64,000 nt of DNA from Streptomyces sp. YIM 130001. Lineage in GTDB: Bacteria; Actinomycetota; Actinomycetes; Streptomycetales; Streptomycetaceae. The stretch covers positions 124,001 through 188,000 of the forward strand of contig NZ_KZ984565.1 in the NCBI RefSeq assembly GCF_003574445.1. The letters are read 5' to 3'. Below are positions 8,404-16,768 of the stretch, one piece after another. Positions within the stretch are counted from its first letter, which is position 1; each line of letters begins with the position of its first letter. The notes beneath the pieces were generated by a model. That model was not told the origin of the DNA and ran no database searches. It saw only the letters and a list, made by a program, of their open reading frames with translations. Position numbers and translations under genes: made by a program.

Positions 8404-9969
8404 ATGAGCAAGCAACGTCCCGGAGGGGAATCCCTCCCGTCCGCCCCTTCCACCGGCATCGCCCCTTCCGCGGCCACCGACCCGACCCGCGAGGTCCCCG
8501 CCGCGACTCCGGCACCCGCACCCGCACCCGCACCGGATCCGAAGCGCTGGTGGGCGCTGGCCGTCATCGCCCTCGCCCAGCTGATGGTGATCCTCGACGG
8601 CACCATCGTGAACATCGCGCTGCCCTCCGCCCAGGACGCTCTCGGCATGTCGGACGGCGGCCGGCAGTGGGTGATCACCGCTTACACGCTGGCCTTCGGC
8701 GGGCTGCTGCTGCTCGGCGGCCGGATCGCCGATCTGGTGGGCCGCAAGCGCACCTTCGTCATCGGCCTGGCCGGGTTCGCCGCGGCCTCCGCGCTTGGCG
8801 GCGCGGCGGTCGGTCCCGGGATGCTGTTCGCGGCGCGGGCTCTGCAAGGTGCGTTCGCGGCGGTCCTGGCGCCCTCGGCGCTGTCGCTGCTCACGACGAC
8901 GTTCACCGAACCCAGGGAGCGGGCCAGGGCGTTCGGGGTCTACGGTGCGCTGGCCGGCGGCGGCAGCGCGGTCGGGCTGATGGTGGGCGGTCTGCTGACC
9001 GAGTACCTGAACTGGCGCTGGTCCCTGTACGTCAACGTGCCCATCGCGCTGGCCGCCCTGCTCGGCGCACCGGTCTTCCTGCGCGACCGCTCCGGCCGCC
9101 GGGGCGGTCGCCTGGACGTGCCGGGCTTGCTGCTCGGCTGCGGCGGGCTCGTCGCCCTCGTGTACGGCTTCAGCGAGGCCGAACCCCGCGGCTGGACCAG
9201 CCCGTCGGTGCTCACGCTGCTCGTGGCCGGCGTGATCCTGCTCGCCGCCTTCGTGTGGTGGCAGAGCCGCGCCGCCAGCCCGCTGCTGCCGCTGCGCATC
9301 GTCAAGGACCGTGTCCGGGCCGGAGCGCTCGCGACGATGGGCCTGGCCACCATCGGCATGTTCGGGGTCTTCCTGTTCCTGACGTACTACCTGCAGGTCG
9401 TCCTCGGCTATCCGCCGGTGCGGACAGGTCTGGCCTTCGTGCCGATCTCAGCCGGTATCGCCATCGCCGCGGCCCAGGTCGCGCCCCGTCTGCTGCCACG
9501 CACGGGGCCGCGCGCCTTGATGTCGTCCGGCATGGTCCTCGCCGCCGTCGGCATGGTGCTGCTCAGCCGCCTGACCGTGCATGCGAGTTACGCCCCGCAC
9601 GTGCTGCCCGCCCTGCTGCTGCTCGGTCTGGGCATGGGCCTGACCTTCATGCCGGTCTACGCGACCGCCACCGCGCGCGTGCCCGCGCAGGACGCCGGTG
9701 TGGCCTCGGCCGTCCTCAACACCGTTCAGCAGATGGGCGCTTCGCTGGGCACCGTACTGCTCAACACCATCGCCACCGGCGCCACCAGCCGTTACGTCCA
9801 GTCGGACGATCCGGCCAACGGCCGCGCGACCCTCGACGAAGGCATGGTGCACGGCTTCTCCGTCGCCTACTGGTGCTCGGCGGGCGTCCTGCTGCTCGCC
9901 GCCCTGGTCGCGGGCCTCACCGTACGGCCCAAGACGCCGAAGCCCGCCGGAGACGACGCACCGGCCTGA
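8404..9969 (+). CDS. MFS drug exporter, DHA2 (14-TM) family
   Basis: A 521-residue integral membrane protein of the EmrB/QacA type, a proton-driven exporter of hydrophobic drugs. Residues 1-45 are a Pro/Ala-rich cytoplasmic tail; membrane helices begin at WWALAVIALAQLMVILDGTIVNIALPSA cut as TM1. Family signatures are LDGTIVNIALP, GGRIADLVGRKR (loop 2-3) and the motif-C-like GGLLTEYLNWRW. The length fits 14 helices. The ATG at 8404 has no Shine-Dalgarno and a small hairpin just upstream, so initiation may depend on leader translation or be poor by default. The frame is open to 8269, but that part is Arg/Pro-rich and not membrane-like. The FBP gene follows 53 bp downstream. Confidence 0.9.
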   Translation: MSKQRPGGESLPSAPSTGIAPSAATDPTREVPAATPAPAPAPAPDPKRWWALAVIALAQLMVILDGTIVNIALPSAQDALGMSDGGRQWVITAYTLAFGGLLLLGGRIADLVGRKRTFVIGLAGFAAASALGGAAVGPGMLFAARALQGAFAAVLAPSALSLLTTTFTEPRERARAFGVYGALAGGGSAVGLMVGGLLTEYLNWRWSLYVNVPIALAALLGAPVFLRDRSGRRGGRLDVPGLLLGCGGLVALVYGFSEAEPRGWTSPSVLTLLVAGVILLAAFVWWQSRAASPLLPLRIVKDRVRAGALATMGLATIGMFGVFLFLTYYLQVVLGYPPVRTGLAFVPISAGIAIAAAQVAPRLLPRTGPRALMSSGMVLAAVGMVLLSRLTVHASYAPHVLPALLLLGLGMGLTFMPVYATATARVPAQDAGVASAVLNTVQQMGASLGTVLLNTIATGATSRYVQSDDPANGRATLDEGMVHGFSVAYWCSAGVLLLAALVAGLTVRPKTPKPAGDDAPA

Positions 9970-10022
9970 CGAGCCGGGTTCGTGACCCGCCACCGTCCGC
10001 CTCACCCCTCGAAGGACCTGCC

Positions 10023-10520
10023 ATGAAACCCCTGACCGAGCACGACATCCGTAGCTCGTTCGTCAACTGCTCGAAGGGCGAGGCCGAACGCCTCCCCGTG
10101 CCCAAGAACCTGGCGGACCTGGACCACTGGGACGACCTGGACTTCCTGGGCTGGTTCGATCTGTCCGCGCCCGATCGCAAGTATCTGGTCGTCGAACGAG
10201 CCGATGAACTCGTCGGCCTGTCCCTGCGCGCTGCTTCCAGCAGCCGAGGATTCCTGCGCCGCAGCCTGTGCTCGCTGTGCCTGACCACGCATCCCGGCAG
10301 CGGCGTAGCCCTCATGACCGCACCCAAGGCAGGCCAGGCCGGCCGCAAGGGCAACTCGGTAGGCCTCTACATCTGCGCAGACCTGGACTGCTCGTTGTAC
10401 GTACGGGGCAGGAAGAAGGCGGCACCGGGCGGGCGCATGGAGGAGTACCTCACGGTCGAGCAGCAGACCGAGCGCCTGTGCGGCAACCTCGACGCGTTCG
10501 TGGAGCGGGTCTTCCACTGA
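10023..10520 (+). CDS. FBP-domain protein (FusB/EF-G-binding-like, treble-clef zinc finger)
   Basis: A 165-residue soluble protein. The C-terminal half holds a four-cysteine zinc finger, SLCSLC (C83, C86) and ICADLDC (C118, C123), in the arrangement of the FBP C-terminal treble-clef domain shared with FusB/FusC, which bind elongation factor G on the ribosome and give fusidic acid resistance. The N-terminal helix-rich part (SSFVNCSKGEAERLPVP) also matches that family. GAAGGA precedes the ATG by 7 nt. It is co-transcribed with the DHA2 exporter and closed by a strong terminator. A role in protecting or rescuing translation is inferred; the true inducer and drug are unknown. Confidence 0.82.
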   Translation: MKPLTEHDIRSSFVNCSKGEAERLPVPKNLADLDHWDDLDFLGWFDLSAPDRKYLVVERADELVGLSLRAASSSRGFLRRSLCSLCLTTHPGSGVALMTAPKAGQAGRKGNSVGLYICADLDCSLYVRGRKKAAPGGRMEEYLTVEQQTERLCGNLDAFVERVFH

Positions 10521-10524
10521 GACC

Positions 10525-10562
10525 GACAGGGGCTCGACGACCGTCGTCGCCGAGCCCCTGTC
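10525..10562 (+). terminator. Strong hairpin terminator after the FBP gene
   Basis: Arms GACAGGGGCTCG (10525-10536) and CGAGCCCCTGTC (10551-10562) pair perfectly over 12 bp around a 14-nt loop that can itself pair partly. It begins 5 nt after the stop codon. No U-tract, as usual in this group. Confidence 0.85.
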
Positions 10563-10678
10563 CACTGCTTGCACGGCGGTCTCCTCGCGGCTCCTGAGGT
10601 CTCACGCGCCGGGCCGCGGTGGGCGTTTGAAGCAGGCAGCGTGCCCTTGGTGCCCTTGATCGTCTGGTGCTCTTGACG

Positions 10679-10733
10679 GCCTGGATGTATTGGTCACGGC
10701 CATCGGCAATTCTCGTGATCAATACATCCAGGC
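10679..10733. repeat. 20-bp inverted repeat between convergent genes
   Basis: Left arm 10679-10698 and right arm 10714-10733 (ending CAATACATCCAGGC) pair with a single mismatch over 20 bp, with 15 nt between. It is AT-richer than its surroundings and has no U-tract. It may end transcription of the monooxygenase gene from the other side, or be a protein site. The 12-mer CGTGATCAATAC in the right arm recurs near 54222. Confidence 0.75.
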
Positions 10734-10787
10734 GCTGCCGGCGAAACGCGACGCCGAACCGACCCACGAGCCGGTCGCTGCCTGCCC

Positions 10788-11960
10788 TCAGTTCCGGGCC
10801 TTCGACGCGGCCCCCCGCGCGATGCGCTTGGCGATGCGCTCCGCGTCGATCGCCAACTCGCGGAGCATGCCGCTGATCGGATTGGTGAAGCCCGTGAAGT
10901 AGAGGCCCGGCGCCTTGTGCGGGCTGCGCGGGCCGTGCGTGACGGGCCGGCCGCGGGCGTCGAGTACTCCGAGATCGCCGATCAGGTTTTCCAGGGCGCG
11001 GTGGTAGCCGGTCGCGGCGATGACCGTGTCCGGCTCGATGCGCGACCCGTCGGCGAGGACGACCGACGCATCGTCGAACTCCTCGACGGCGGCGACCGGT
11101 TCGACCTTCCCGGACTGCACGGCCGCGATCAGGCCGACGTCCTGCACCGGGATGGCACCTTCCCTGACCCGGGTGTACAGGCCGGTGTCGGGCCGCGGCA
11201 GGCCCTGCTCGGAGAGGTCGGGCACGCTGAGCCGGGCGACGCGCGGCGCGATCCGGTCGACGAGACCCACCGGGAGGCGCCGGCACAGGACGCCGGTGAG
11301 CTGTGCGGGCCAGCCGGCCGTGGAACGCCGCACGATGTGCGGGGCGGTGCGCACCGCGAGCCGTACACGCGCGGCTCCGCCCTCCACCAGATCGACGGCG
11401 ATCTCGGCCCCGGTGTTGCCGACACCCACGACGAGGACGTCACGGCCGGCGTACGGGGCGGGGTTGCGGTAGTCGCCCGCGTGCAGCAGTTCGCCGGTGT
11501 ACGTGTGGCGGCCGGGCCAGTCGGGGATCCGCGGGGTGTGGTTGAAGCCGGTGGCCACCACGACCTCGGAGGCGGTGAGTTCGCGTCCTCCGGTGGCGTG
11601 CAGGATCCAGCCCTGGCCGTCCGCCGCGCGAACGACCCGGGAGACCTCGACGCCTGTGACGATCTCCAGTTCGTGGTACTCCGCGTACTTCTCCAGGTAC
11701 CGCACCACATCGTCCCGGGACGCCCAGCGGCCGAAGGAACGCGGCATGGCCAGGCCCGGCAGGCCGGACATGCGGCGGGTGGTGTGCAGATGGAGGCGGT
11801 CGTAGTGCCGGCGCCAGGAGGCGCCCACGGAACCGGACTTCTCCAGGACCACAGCGCGCACCCCGTGGGCGCGCAGCGCGGCGGCCACCGCCAGGCCGCC
11901 CGGGCCGCCCCCGATGATGTGCACGGGGTGGTCCTGGTGGAGCTGCGGTATGTCGTTCAT
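10788..11960 (-). CDS. FAD-dependent monooxygenase/oxidoreductase (YUC/CzcO-like)
   Basis: A 390-residue flavoprotein. An N-terminal FAD-binding GxGxxG (IIGGGPGGLAVA, about residues 15-26) is followed by a second nucleotide site for NADPH (VVGVGNTGAE, mid-protein) and the late ATGYHRAL and FTGFTNPISG blocks, the layout of class B flavin monooxygenases such as the CzcO/YUCCA group. It likely oxygenates a small hydrophobic substrate. The ATG at 11960 was chosen because it precedes the FAD motif by the usual distance; the frame is open further but is Arg/Pro-rich there. No clear Shine-Dalgarno is seen. The shared operator at 12190 lies 230 bp upstream and could affect it as well as the divergent DoxX gene. 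Confidence 0.85.
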   Translation of the reverse strand: MNDIPQLHQDHPVHIIGGGPGGLAVAAALRAHGVRAVVLEKSGSVGASWRRHYDRLHLHTTRRMSGLPGLAMPRSFGRWASRDDVVRYLEKYAEYHELEIVTGVEVSRVVRAADGQGWILHATGGRELTASEVVVATGFNHTPRIPDWPGRHTYTGELLHAGDYRNPAPYAGRDVLVVGVGNTGAEIAVDLVEGGAARVRLAVRTAPHIVRRSTAGWPAQLTGVLCRRLPVGLVDRIAPRVARLSVPDLSEQGLPRPDTGLYTRVREGAIPVQDVGLIAAVQSGKVEPVAAVEEFDDASVVLADGSRIEPDTVIAATGYHRALENLIGDLGVLDARGRPVTHGPRSPHKAPGLYFTGFTNPISGMLRELAIDAERIAKRIARGAASKARN

Positions 11961-12189
11961 GTGCGGGAGCGTACTGACCAGCGGCGTTGATGTGGCCGGG
12001 TCAACGGTGAAACCGATTGCGAATTGATCACGGCGATTCCGCTTGTCCGGGCGGAGGTGCCGGGCGGAAGCGCCGGGCGGAGGCGCTGCGCGGCAGTGCC
12101 GGGCCGGTGACGGGCGTACGGGACGAAGGGCTGCGCCGAGACCCTTGCGCTCCGCGGCCCTCATCCGCTCCACTGTCTCTGACCGTTGT

Positions 12190-12204
12190 CTGACGTACCG
12201 TCAG
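12190..12204. promoter_or_regulatory. TetR-type operator, site 3 (CTGACGTACCGTCAG)
   Basis: Perfect CTGACG/CGTCAG dyad, followed by ATATCG. It is 37 bp before the DoxX start and faces the monooxygenase gene on the other side. Confidence 0.75.
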
Positions 12205-12241
12205 ATATCGCGTACCGCCGACCTCCACGAGGAGACAGGGC

Positions 12242-12694
12242 ATGCAGACGATCTGGCTCAGCGGCGCGGAGTGGCTGGCCGTGCTGCGCATCGGCCTCGG
12301 CCTCTGGTGGCTGGAGAGCTGGCGACACAAGGACCGCAAGGCCTGGTTCGAGCGCGGTACGGGCATCGCCTGGGCCGCCGACGTGGCCGGCAAGCACCGG
12401 TGGCCGTTCGTCACCCGCGGCTTCCGGGCGGTCGTCGAACCGCACCCCAAAGCCATGGCGTACCTCGTCGTGTACGCCGAACTCGCCCTGGGCCTCGGCC
12501 TGGTACTCGGCCTCCTGACCCCGGTCGCCCTGGTCGGCGGCCTGCTCCTGAACCTCCTCTACCTCGTCCTGATGATCCACGACTGGGCCGAGCAGGGGCA
12601 GAACTCGATGATGGCCCTGATCTCCCTGGTCGCACTCCTCGGCATGTCCTGGCAGACCTGGTCCCTCGACGACGCGATCGGCCTCTTCCAGTGA
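12242..12694 (+). CDS. DoxX/DoxD-like membrane protein
   Basis: A 150-residue membrane protein of the DoxX family with about four hydrophobic helices: WLAVLRIGLGLWWLESW near the start, YLVVYAELALGLGLVLGLL, LVGGLLLNLLYLVLMIH and a final MALISLVALLGMSW segment. Family members associate with redox or quinone-linked enzymes; no catalytic residues can be named. GAGGAG lies 8 nt before the ATG. It stands directly behind operator site 3 and overlaps the next gene at GTGA, so it belongs to the CTGACG regulon with the OB-fold protein. The specific function is unknown. Confidence 0.8.
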   Translation: MQTIWLSGAEWLAVLRIGLGLWWLESWRHKDRKAWFERGTGIAWAADVAGKHRWPFVTRGFRAVVEPHPKAMAYLVVYAELALGLGLVLGLLTPVALVGGLLLNLLYLVLMIHDWAEQGQNSMMALISLVALLGMSWQTWSLDDAIGLFQ

Positions 12695-13146
12695 CGACGA
12701 CAGGAACCCACCCCGTGTCCGCGACCGAGCCGTCCGCACCCCGACCCCCACGCCACGACCTCCCGGAGCCCGACGCCTTCACCCGTGCCTACTGGGACGC
12801 CGCCACCGAGGGCCGGCTGCTGCTTCGCCGGTGCCGCGCCTGCGACCGCGCGCACCACTACCCGCGCGAGTTCTGCCCGCACTGCTGGAGCGACGAGGTC
12901 GACTGGGAGCCGGCCTCGGGCCGCGCGACGCTCTACACCTGGTCCACGGTCCACCGCAACGACCTGCCCCCCTTCGCCGCCCGCACGCCGTACGTCGCCG
13001 CGGTCGTCGACCTCGCCGAGGGCCCCCGCATGATGACGGAGATCGTCGAGGTCCCGGCGACCGCCCTCCGCACCGGCATGGCCCTGACGCTCACGTTCCG
13101 CCACGAGGAGTCCTTCGCGATCCCGGTGTTCCGGCCGGCGGCATGA
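12691..13146 (+). CDS. OB-fold zinc-ribbon protein (DUF35 family)
   Basis: A 151-residue protein of the DUF35 family: a rubredoxin-like zinc ribbon (CRACDRAHHYPREFCPHC, four cysteines as C-x2-C-x10-C-x2-C) followed by an acyl-CoA-associated OB fold (RATLYTWSTVHR, TPYVAAVVDLAEG). Known relatives partner with thiolase-like lipid-transfer proteins, as ChsH2 does with Ltp2 in steroid side-chain cleavage. The GTG at 12691 overlaps the DoxX stop by translational coupling; a GTG at 12715 is the alternative. No thiolase gene is adjacent here, but two occur elsewhere in the window under the same operator type. Confidence 0.85.
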   Translation: MTTTGTHPVSATEPSAPRPPRHDLPEPDAFTRAYWDAATEGRLLLRRCRACDRAHHYPREFCPHCWSDEVDWEPASGRATLYTWSTVHRNDLPPFAARTPYVAAVVDLAEGPRMMTEIVEVPATALRTGMALTLTFRHEESFAIPVFRPAA

Positions 13147-13184
13147 CCGGACAGCGGCGGACAGTGGCGGACAGTGACGGCGAA

Positions 13185-14654
13185 CTACTGCGGTGGGTCC
13201 TGGAGTTCGGCGGGAAGTACGGTGCCCGGCACGTTCTGGAAGGCGACCGGCCGCTGGAAACGTCGGACGGCCGCGGTGCCGACCGAAGTGGTGGTCGGGG
13301 CGGTCGAGGACGGCCACGGACCGCCGTGCTGCTGGGCGTCACTCACGGTGACGCCGGTGGGCCACTGGTTCCAGACGACCCGGCCGACGCGCTCCGCGAG
13401 TACGTCGAGCAGCCGGATGCCGTCGGTGTCCGCGTCCTCCCCGTCGGAGGCCTGCACGGTGCCGGTGAGACTGCCGGGATAGGCCCCGAGCACTGCGGCC
13501 GCCTCGTCCACCGAGCCGTACTCGACGACGAGAGAGGCCGGACCGAAGATTTCTGTGGTGATCAGTGAGGGGTCGGCGAGCACGGCCGTCGCGGAGGTGC
13601 GCAACAGGACCACATCGGGGTTGCCGTCAGCGCCGGGCAACCGGGTCGCGGTGGTGACGCCGGGGCGTTGCGACAGCTCGTCGAGTGCCGCGCGATAGCC
13701 CTGCTCGATACGGGAGTTGAGCATCGGTCCGGCGCTCGCGTCGGGGACGGCCGCCAGGAACTGCGTTGCGTCGGGTACGAGGACGACGCCGGGCTGGGTG
13801 CAGAACTGACCGGAGCCGAGCGCGTACGACCCGGCGAAGCCGTCCGCGATCTCGGGGCCGCGCTCCGCCCAGCCCGCGGGGGTCACGAACACTGGGTTGG
13901 TGGCGCCCAGTTCGCCGTAGAACGGGATCGGGTCGGGTCGCGAGACGGCCAGGTCGAAGAGCGCGCGGCCGCCGTGGGTGGAGCCGGTGAAGCCGACGGC
14001 CTTGATCCGCGGATCGCGGACGGCGTCCGCGCCCGCCTGTTCGCCCTCGATGAGCCCGAAGAGCCCTGCGGGTGCACCGACTTCGTCCAGCGCGGTGCGT
14101 ACGGTGCGGGCGGTGAGCCGGGACAGTCCGGGGTGCCCGGGATGCGCCTTGACGACGACCGGGCAGCCTGCGGCGAGCGCGCTGACCGTGTCTCCGCCGG
14201 CCACGCTGAAGGCGAACGGGAAGTTGCCGGCGGCGAACACCAGGACAGGCCCGATCGGCACCTGGGTGCGGCGCAGATCCGGTCGGGCGCCCATCGGCCA
14301 GTCCGGGGCGGCCGGGTCCACCCGCACGTCGGTCAGCGCACCCGACGCGAGCCGGTCGGCGAAGAGCCGGGCCTGGAAGCTGGTGCGGGCGAGTTCGCCG
14401 GTCAGTCGTGCCTGGGGGAGTCGGGACTCGCGGCGGGCGAGCGGCACCAGGGCGTCGGCGGCGGCGTCGAGCGCGTCGGCGGTCGCGCGCAGCCACTGGG
14501 CCCGGTCGGCCGGGGACGAGTGACGCGCGGGTCGCGCGGCGGCGTGAGCTGCGGCCAGGACGTCCTCGGCCGGCGGGTCTTCGGGCAGGTCCGCTCCGGG
14601 ACGGGCGCCGGTGGTGTGGGTGTCGGTGTCGGCGTGGTCGGGCTCTGTGGGCAT
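13185..14654 (-). CDS. Aldehyde dehydrogenase, alpha-ketoglutaric semialdehyde dehydrogenase type
   Basis: A 489-residue NAD(P)-dependent aldehyde dehydrogenase. The catalytic cysteine is in GSGQFCTQPG and the general-base glutamate in YGELGATNPVF; the cofactor loop is AVGFTGSTHGGRALF. The sequence pattern (PNFPFAFSVAGGDTVSAL-like block, C-terminal FQNVP) is that of ketoglutaric semialdehyde dehydrogenases, which make 2-oxoglutarate at the end of sugar-acid and hydroxyproline breakdown. It lies downstream of the GntR and DapA-family genes on the same strand. The 230-bp gap to the GntR stop holds a run of nine Gs (14740-14748) and nothing else I can name. Family certain, substrate inferred from context. 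Confidence 0.88.
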   Translation of the reverse strand: MPTEPDHADTDTHTTGARPGADLPEDPPAEDVLAAAHAAARPARHSSPADRAQWLRATADALDAAADALVPLARRESRLPQARLTGELARTSFQARLFADRLASGALTDVRVDPAAPDWPMGARPDLRRTQVPIGPVLVFAAGNFPFAFSVAGGDTVSALAAGCPVVVKAHPGHPGLSRLTARTVRTALDEVGAPAGLFGLIEGEQAGADAVRDPRIKAVGFTGSTHGGRALFDLAVSRPDPIPFYGELGATNPVFVTPAGWAERGPEIADGFAGSYALGSGQFCTQPGVVLVPDATQFLAAVPDASAGPMLNSRIEQGYRAALDELSQRPGVTTATRLPGADGNPDVVLLRTSATAVLADPSLITTEIFGPASLVVEYGSVDEAAAVLGAYPGSLTGTVQASDGEDADTDGIRLLDVLAERVGRVVWNQWPTGVTVSDAQQHGGPWPSSTAPTTTSVGTAAVRRFQRPVAFQNVPGTVLPAELQDPPQ

Positions 14655-14884
14655 GGTGGAACTCCGTTTCCGACGGCTTCCTGCGGGGGTGATGAGGTGC
14701 GGGGTACACGGGCGGACGCGCGCCGTGTCCGCGAACGGCGGGGGGGGGATTGGGTCAACCCGCGTACAGGAACGGGTAGTTCAGGCGCGGCGAAGGCGCG
14801 CCTGAAGGCCTGGCGCGAGAGTGGGAGGCAGCGGGGCGCGGGTACGCCAGGGGCGTCCCCTCCGCCCCCCGTCGGCGTTCCGGT

Positions 14885-15577
14885 TCAGGTGACGATGGCG
14901 TGGGACGCCATGTCCTCGAGGGTCCATTCCTCGACCTCGACAAGGTGTGTCTCGGCCGCTGCCCGTGCCGCGTTCACGTCGCGGGCAGCCATCGCGTCGA
15001 GGATCTCGAGGTGGCGGCGGGTGGATCCGGCCAGCCGGTGCCGGCCTGTCGCGCCGAGCACCCGCAGCCAGTAGACGAACGGTTCGACGGACTCGCGGGC
15101 GGAGACCAGCCGGCTGTTGCCGGTGACGGCGACGATCTCGCGGTGGATGCGGGTGTCGCTGAGGAAGAACGGCTCGTAGTCGCCCTTCTCGGCGGACTCG
15201 AGCGCCGCGACCGCCTCGGCGCGCAGATCGGCGATCTGGTTCGACGGCATCTTCTCGGCGGCGACGCCGGTGGCGAGCCATTCGAGGCCCTTGCGGACCT
15301 GGCACACCTCGTGGACGTCCTGCCTGCTCGGCCGGGTGACGAAGGTGCCCGACCGCGGCCGCGTCTCGATCAGCCGGTCGTGCTCGAGCCGGGAGAGGGT
15401 GTCGCGCACCGGGGTGCGCGACACGCCGAACTCCTTGGCGATGGCCTGCGGATCGAGCCGGGAGCCGGGGGCGTAGCCGCCCGTCGTGATGCGCTCGCAG
15501 AGGATCCGGTAGAGCTGTTCGGCGATGGACTCGACCACGAGGGACTGGCCGTGACGTACGCCGGCCGGTGAGGTCAT
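14885..15577 (-). CDS. GntR/FadR-subfamily transcriptional regulator (FCD domain)
   Basis: A 230-residue regulator with an N-terminal winged helix (about 15-80, DPQAIAKEFGVSRTPVRDTLSRL cut short as the recognition region) and a C-terminal all-helical FCD ligand domain with the metal-type histidine spacing of FadR relatives (DTRIHREIVAVTGN, RRHLEILDAM, THL). It sits between the DapA-family and dehydrogenase genes. The perfect dyad at 16635-16648, in the divergent promoter of the whole island, is its likely binding site. The ligand is probably a pathway intermediate. Confidence 0.9.
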   Translation of the reverse strand: MTSPAGVRHGQSLVVESIAEQLYRILCERITTGGYAPGSRLDPQAIAKEFGVSRTPVRDTLSRLEHDRLIETRPRSGTFVTRPSRQDVHEVCQVRKGLEWLATGVAAEKMPSNQIADLRAEAVAALESAEKGDYEPFFLSDTRIHREIVAVTGNSRLVSARESVEPFVYWLRVLGATGRHRLAGSTRRHLEILDAMAARDVNAARAAAETHLVEVEEWTLEDMASHAIVT

Positions 15578-15665
15578 GACGCTTCTCTCCTCTGGTTCCC
15601 TCGGGGACTTCCACCGTCCCGCGAGGGCTACTGCTTCTGCTTCGTCGTGCCTGCCCGCGAGGACT

Positions 15666-16559
15666 TCAGGTCCGGTCGATCAGATTAGCCTTCCTCAGCG
15701 CGGCGCGGATCCTCTCCCGCTCGGCCTCCGTGGCGGGGGCGAAGGGCCGCCGGGGCAGGCCGGGCGAACGGCCGAGCAGTTCGAGGGCCGCCTTGAGCGT
15801 GGCCGGCAGGTTGGGTGCGTCGATCGCGCGCCACACCGTCAGGATGCGTTCGTGCAGCTCCAGCGCCTTGGTGTGATCGCCCGCCTTGACCGCGTCCCAG
15901 AGCTCGACGCTGAGCCGGGGGGTGACGGTCGGGATGGCGGCGAGGGCTCCGTGCGCGCCCATCACGAAGGCCGGGTAGTGCAGGTCGTCGAGTGCGGCGA
16001 GGATCGTGAACCGGTCGCGCACGCGGTGCAGCAGATCGGCGAGCAGGTGGATGTCGCCACCGGACTGCTTGACCGCGACGACCTGGGGGACCTCGCGGAG
16101 CATCTCGATCGTCCCGACAGGGACCAGCGCCCACGGGACCACGTTGTAGAGCACGATCGGCAGGTCGGTGGCCTCGCCGATCTCGCGGTAGTGGGCGACG
16201 GTCTCCTCGGGGGACGGCGCGAAGACGTAGTGCACCGGCGTGACCTGGAGAGCGTCGACGCCGGCTTCCTTGAGGGCGATCGAGTAGCGCTTGGCCTGGG
16301 CGGTGGAGTTCTGGATGACCCCGCCGATGACCGGCACCCGGCCGGCGACCTCGTCCACGACGACCTCGCAGATGGCGACGCTCTCCTCGAGGGAGAGGGT
16401 GTGGCCCTCGCCGGTGCTTCCGCAGGCGCAGATCGCGGTGATGCCCTGGTCGAGGAGGTACTTGACCTCGCCGCGCAGCAGGTCGAGGTCGACGGCGTCG
16501 TTCTCGTCGAAGGGAGTGACGACCGTCGAGATCATGCCCTCGAGCTGGATCTCCTTCAT
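15666..16559 (-). CDS. DapA/N-acetylneuraminate lyase family aldolase or dehydratase
   Basis: A 297-residue class I Schiff-base enzyme. Visible active-site elements are CGSTGEG (residues 47-52), the proton-relay tyrosine in VLYNVVP (Y138) and the Schiff-base lysine in VAVKQSGG (K164). Family members cleave or dehydrate 2-oxo acids; next to a ketoglutaric semialdehyde dehydrogenase, a 2-keto-3-deoxy sugar-acid dehydratase or a hydroxyproline-pathway deaminase is plausible, but the DhaK/DhaL kinases across the promoter fit neither standard pathway. GGAGG lies 7 nt before the ATG. It is the first gene of the leftward unit, divergent from the MHS transporter. Confidence 0.85.
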   Translation of the reverse strand: MKEIQLEGMISTVVTPFDENDAVDLDLLRGEVKYLLDQGITAICACGSTGEGHTLSLEESVAICEVVVDEVAGRVPVIGGVIQNSTAQAKRYSIALKEAGVDALQVTPVHYVFAPSPEETVAHYREIGEATDLPIVLYNVVPWALVPVGTIEMLREVPQVVAVKQSGGDIHLLADLLHRVRDRFTILAALDDLHYPAFVMGAHGALAAIPTVTPRLSVELWDAVKAGDHTKALELHERILTVWRAIDAPNLPATLKAALELLGRSPGLPRRPFAPATEAERERIRAALRKANLIDRT

Positions 16560-16634
16560 CGGATTCCTCCTCCGGGCAGCCGCCGCGGATTGGGCGATTG
16601 CCGGTATTGCCGCACCCAGGATGCGGATGTAATG

Positions 16635-16648
16635 TCTGATGCATCAGA
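16635..16648. promoter_or_regulatory. Probable GntR operator (TCTGATGCATCAGA)
   Basis: Perfect 14-bp palindrome in the 209-bp divergent promoter between the DapA-family gene and the MHS transporter gene. Its position suits a FadR-type regulator encoded two genes away. It differs from the CTGACG dyads in arm sequence and lacks a spacer. Confidence 0.65.
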
Positions 16649-16768
16649 TGCTAGCACGGGCTTCCCCGACCGGGCAGGACGACAGCCCCGGACTGCAGCC
16701 CTCCTCCGCAGACGCCGGACCTTGTCCGCCGCACCGTCTGCCAGAGCCGCCACCGCAATGGAGCGAGC

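Noticed and set aside
14740..14748. Run of nine Gs before the aldehyde dehydrogenase gene as a phase-variation tract
   Set aside because: It is 86 bp upstream of the start, outside any coding frame or recognisable promoter. Similar G runs (for example near 29950) occur by chance in such DNA.
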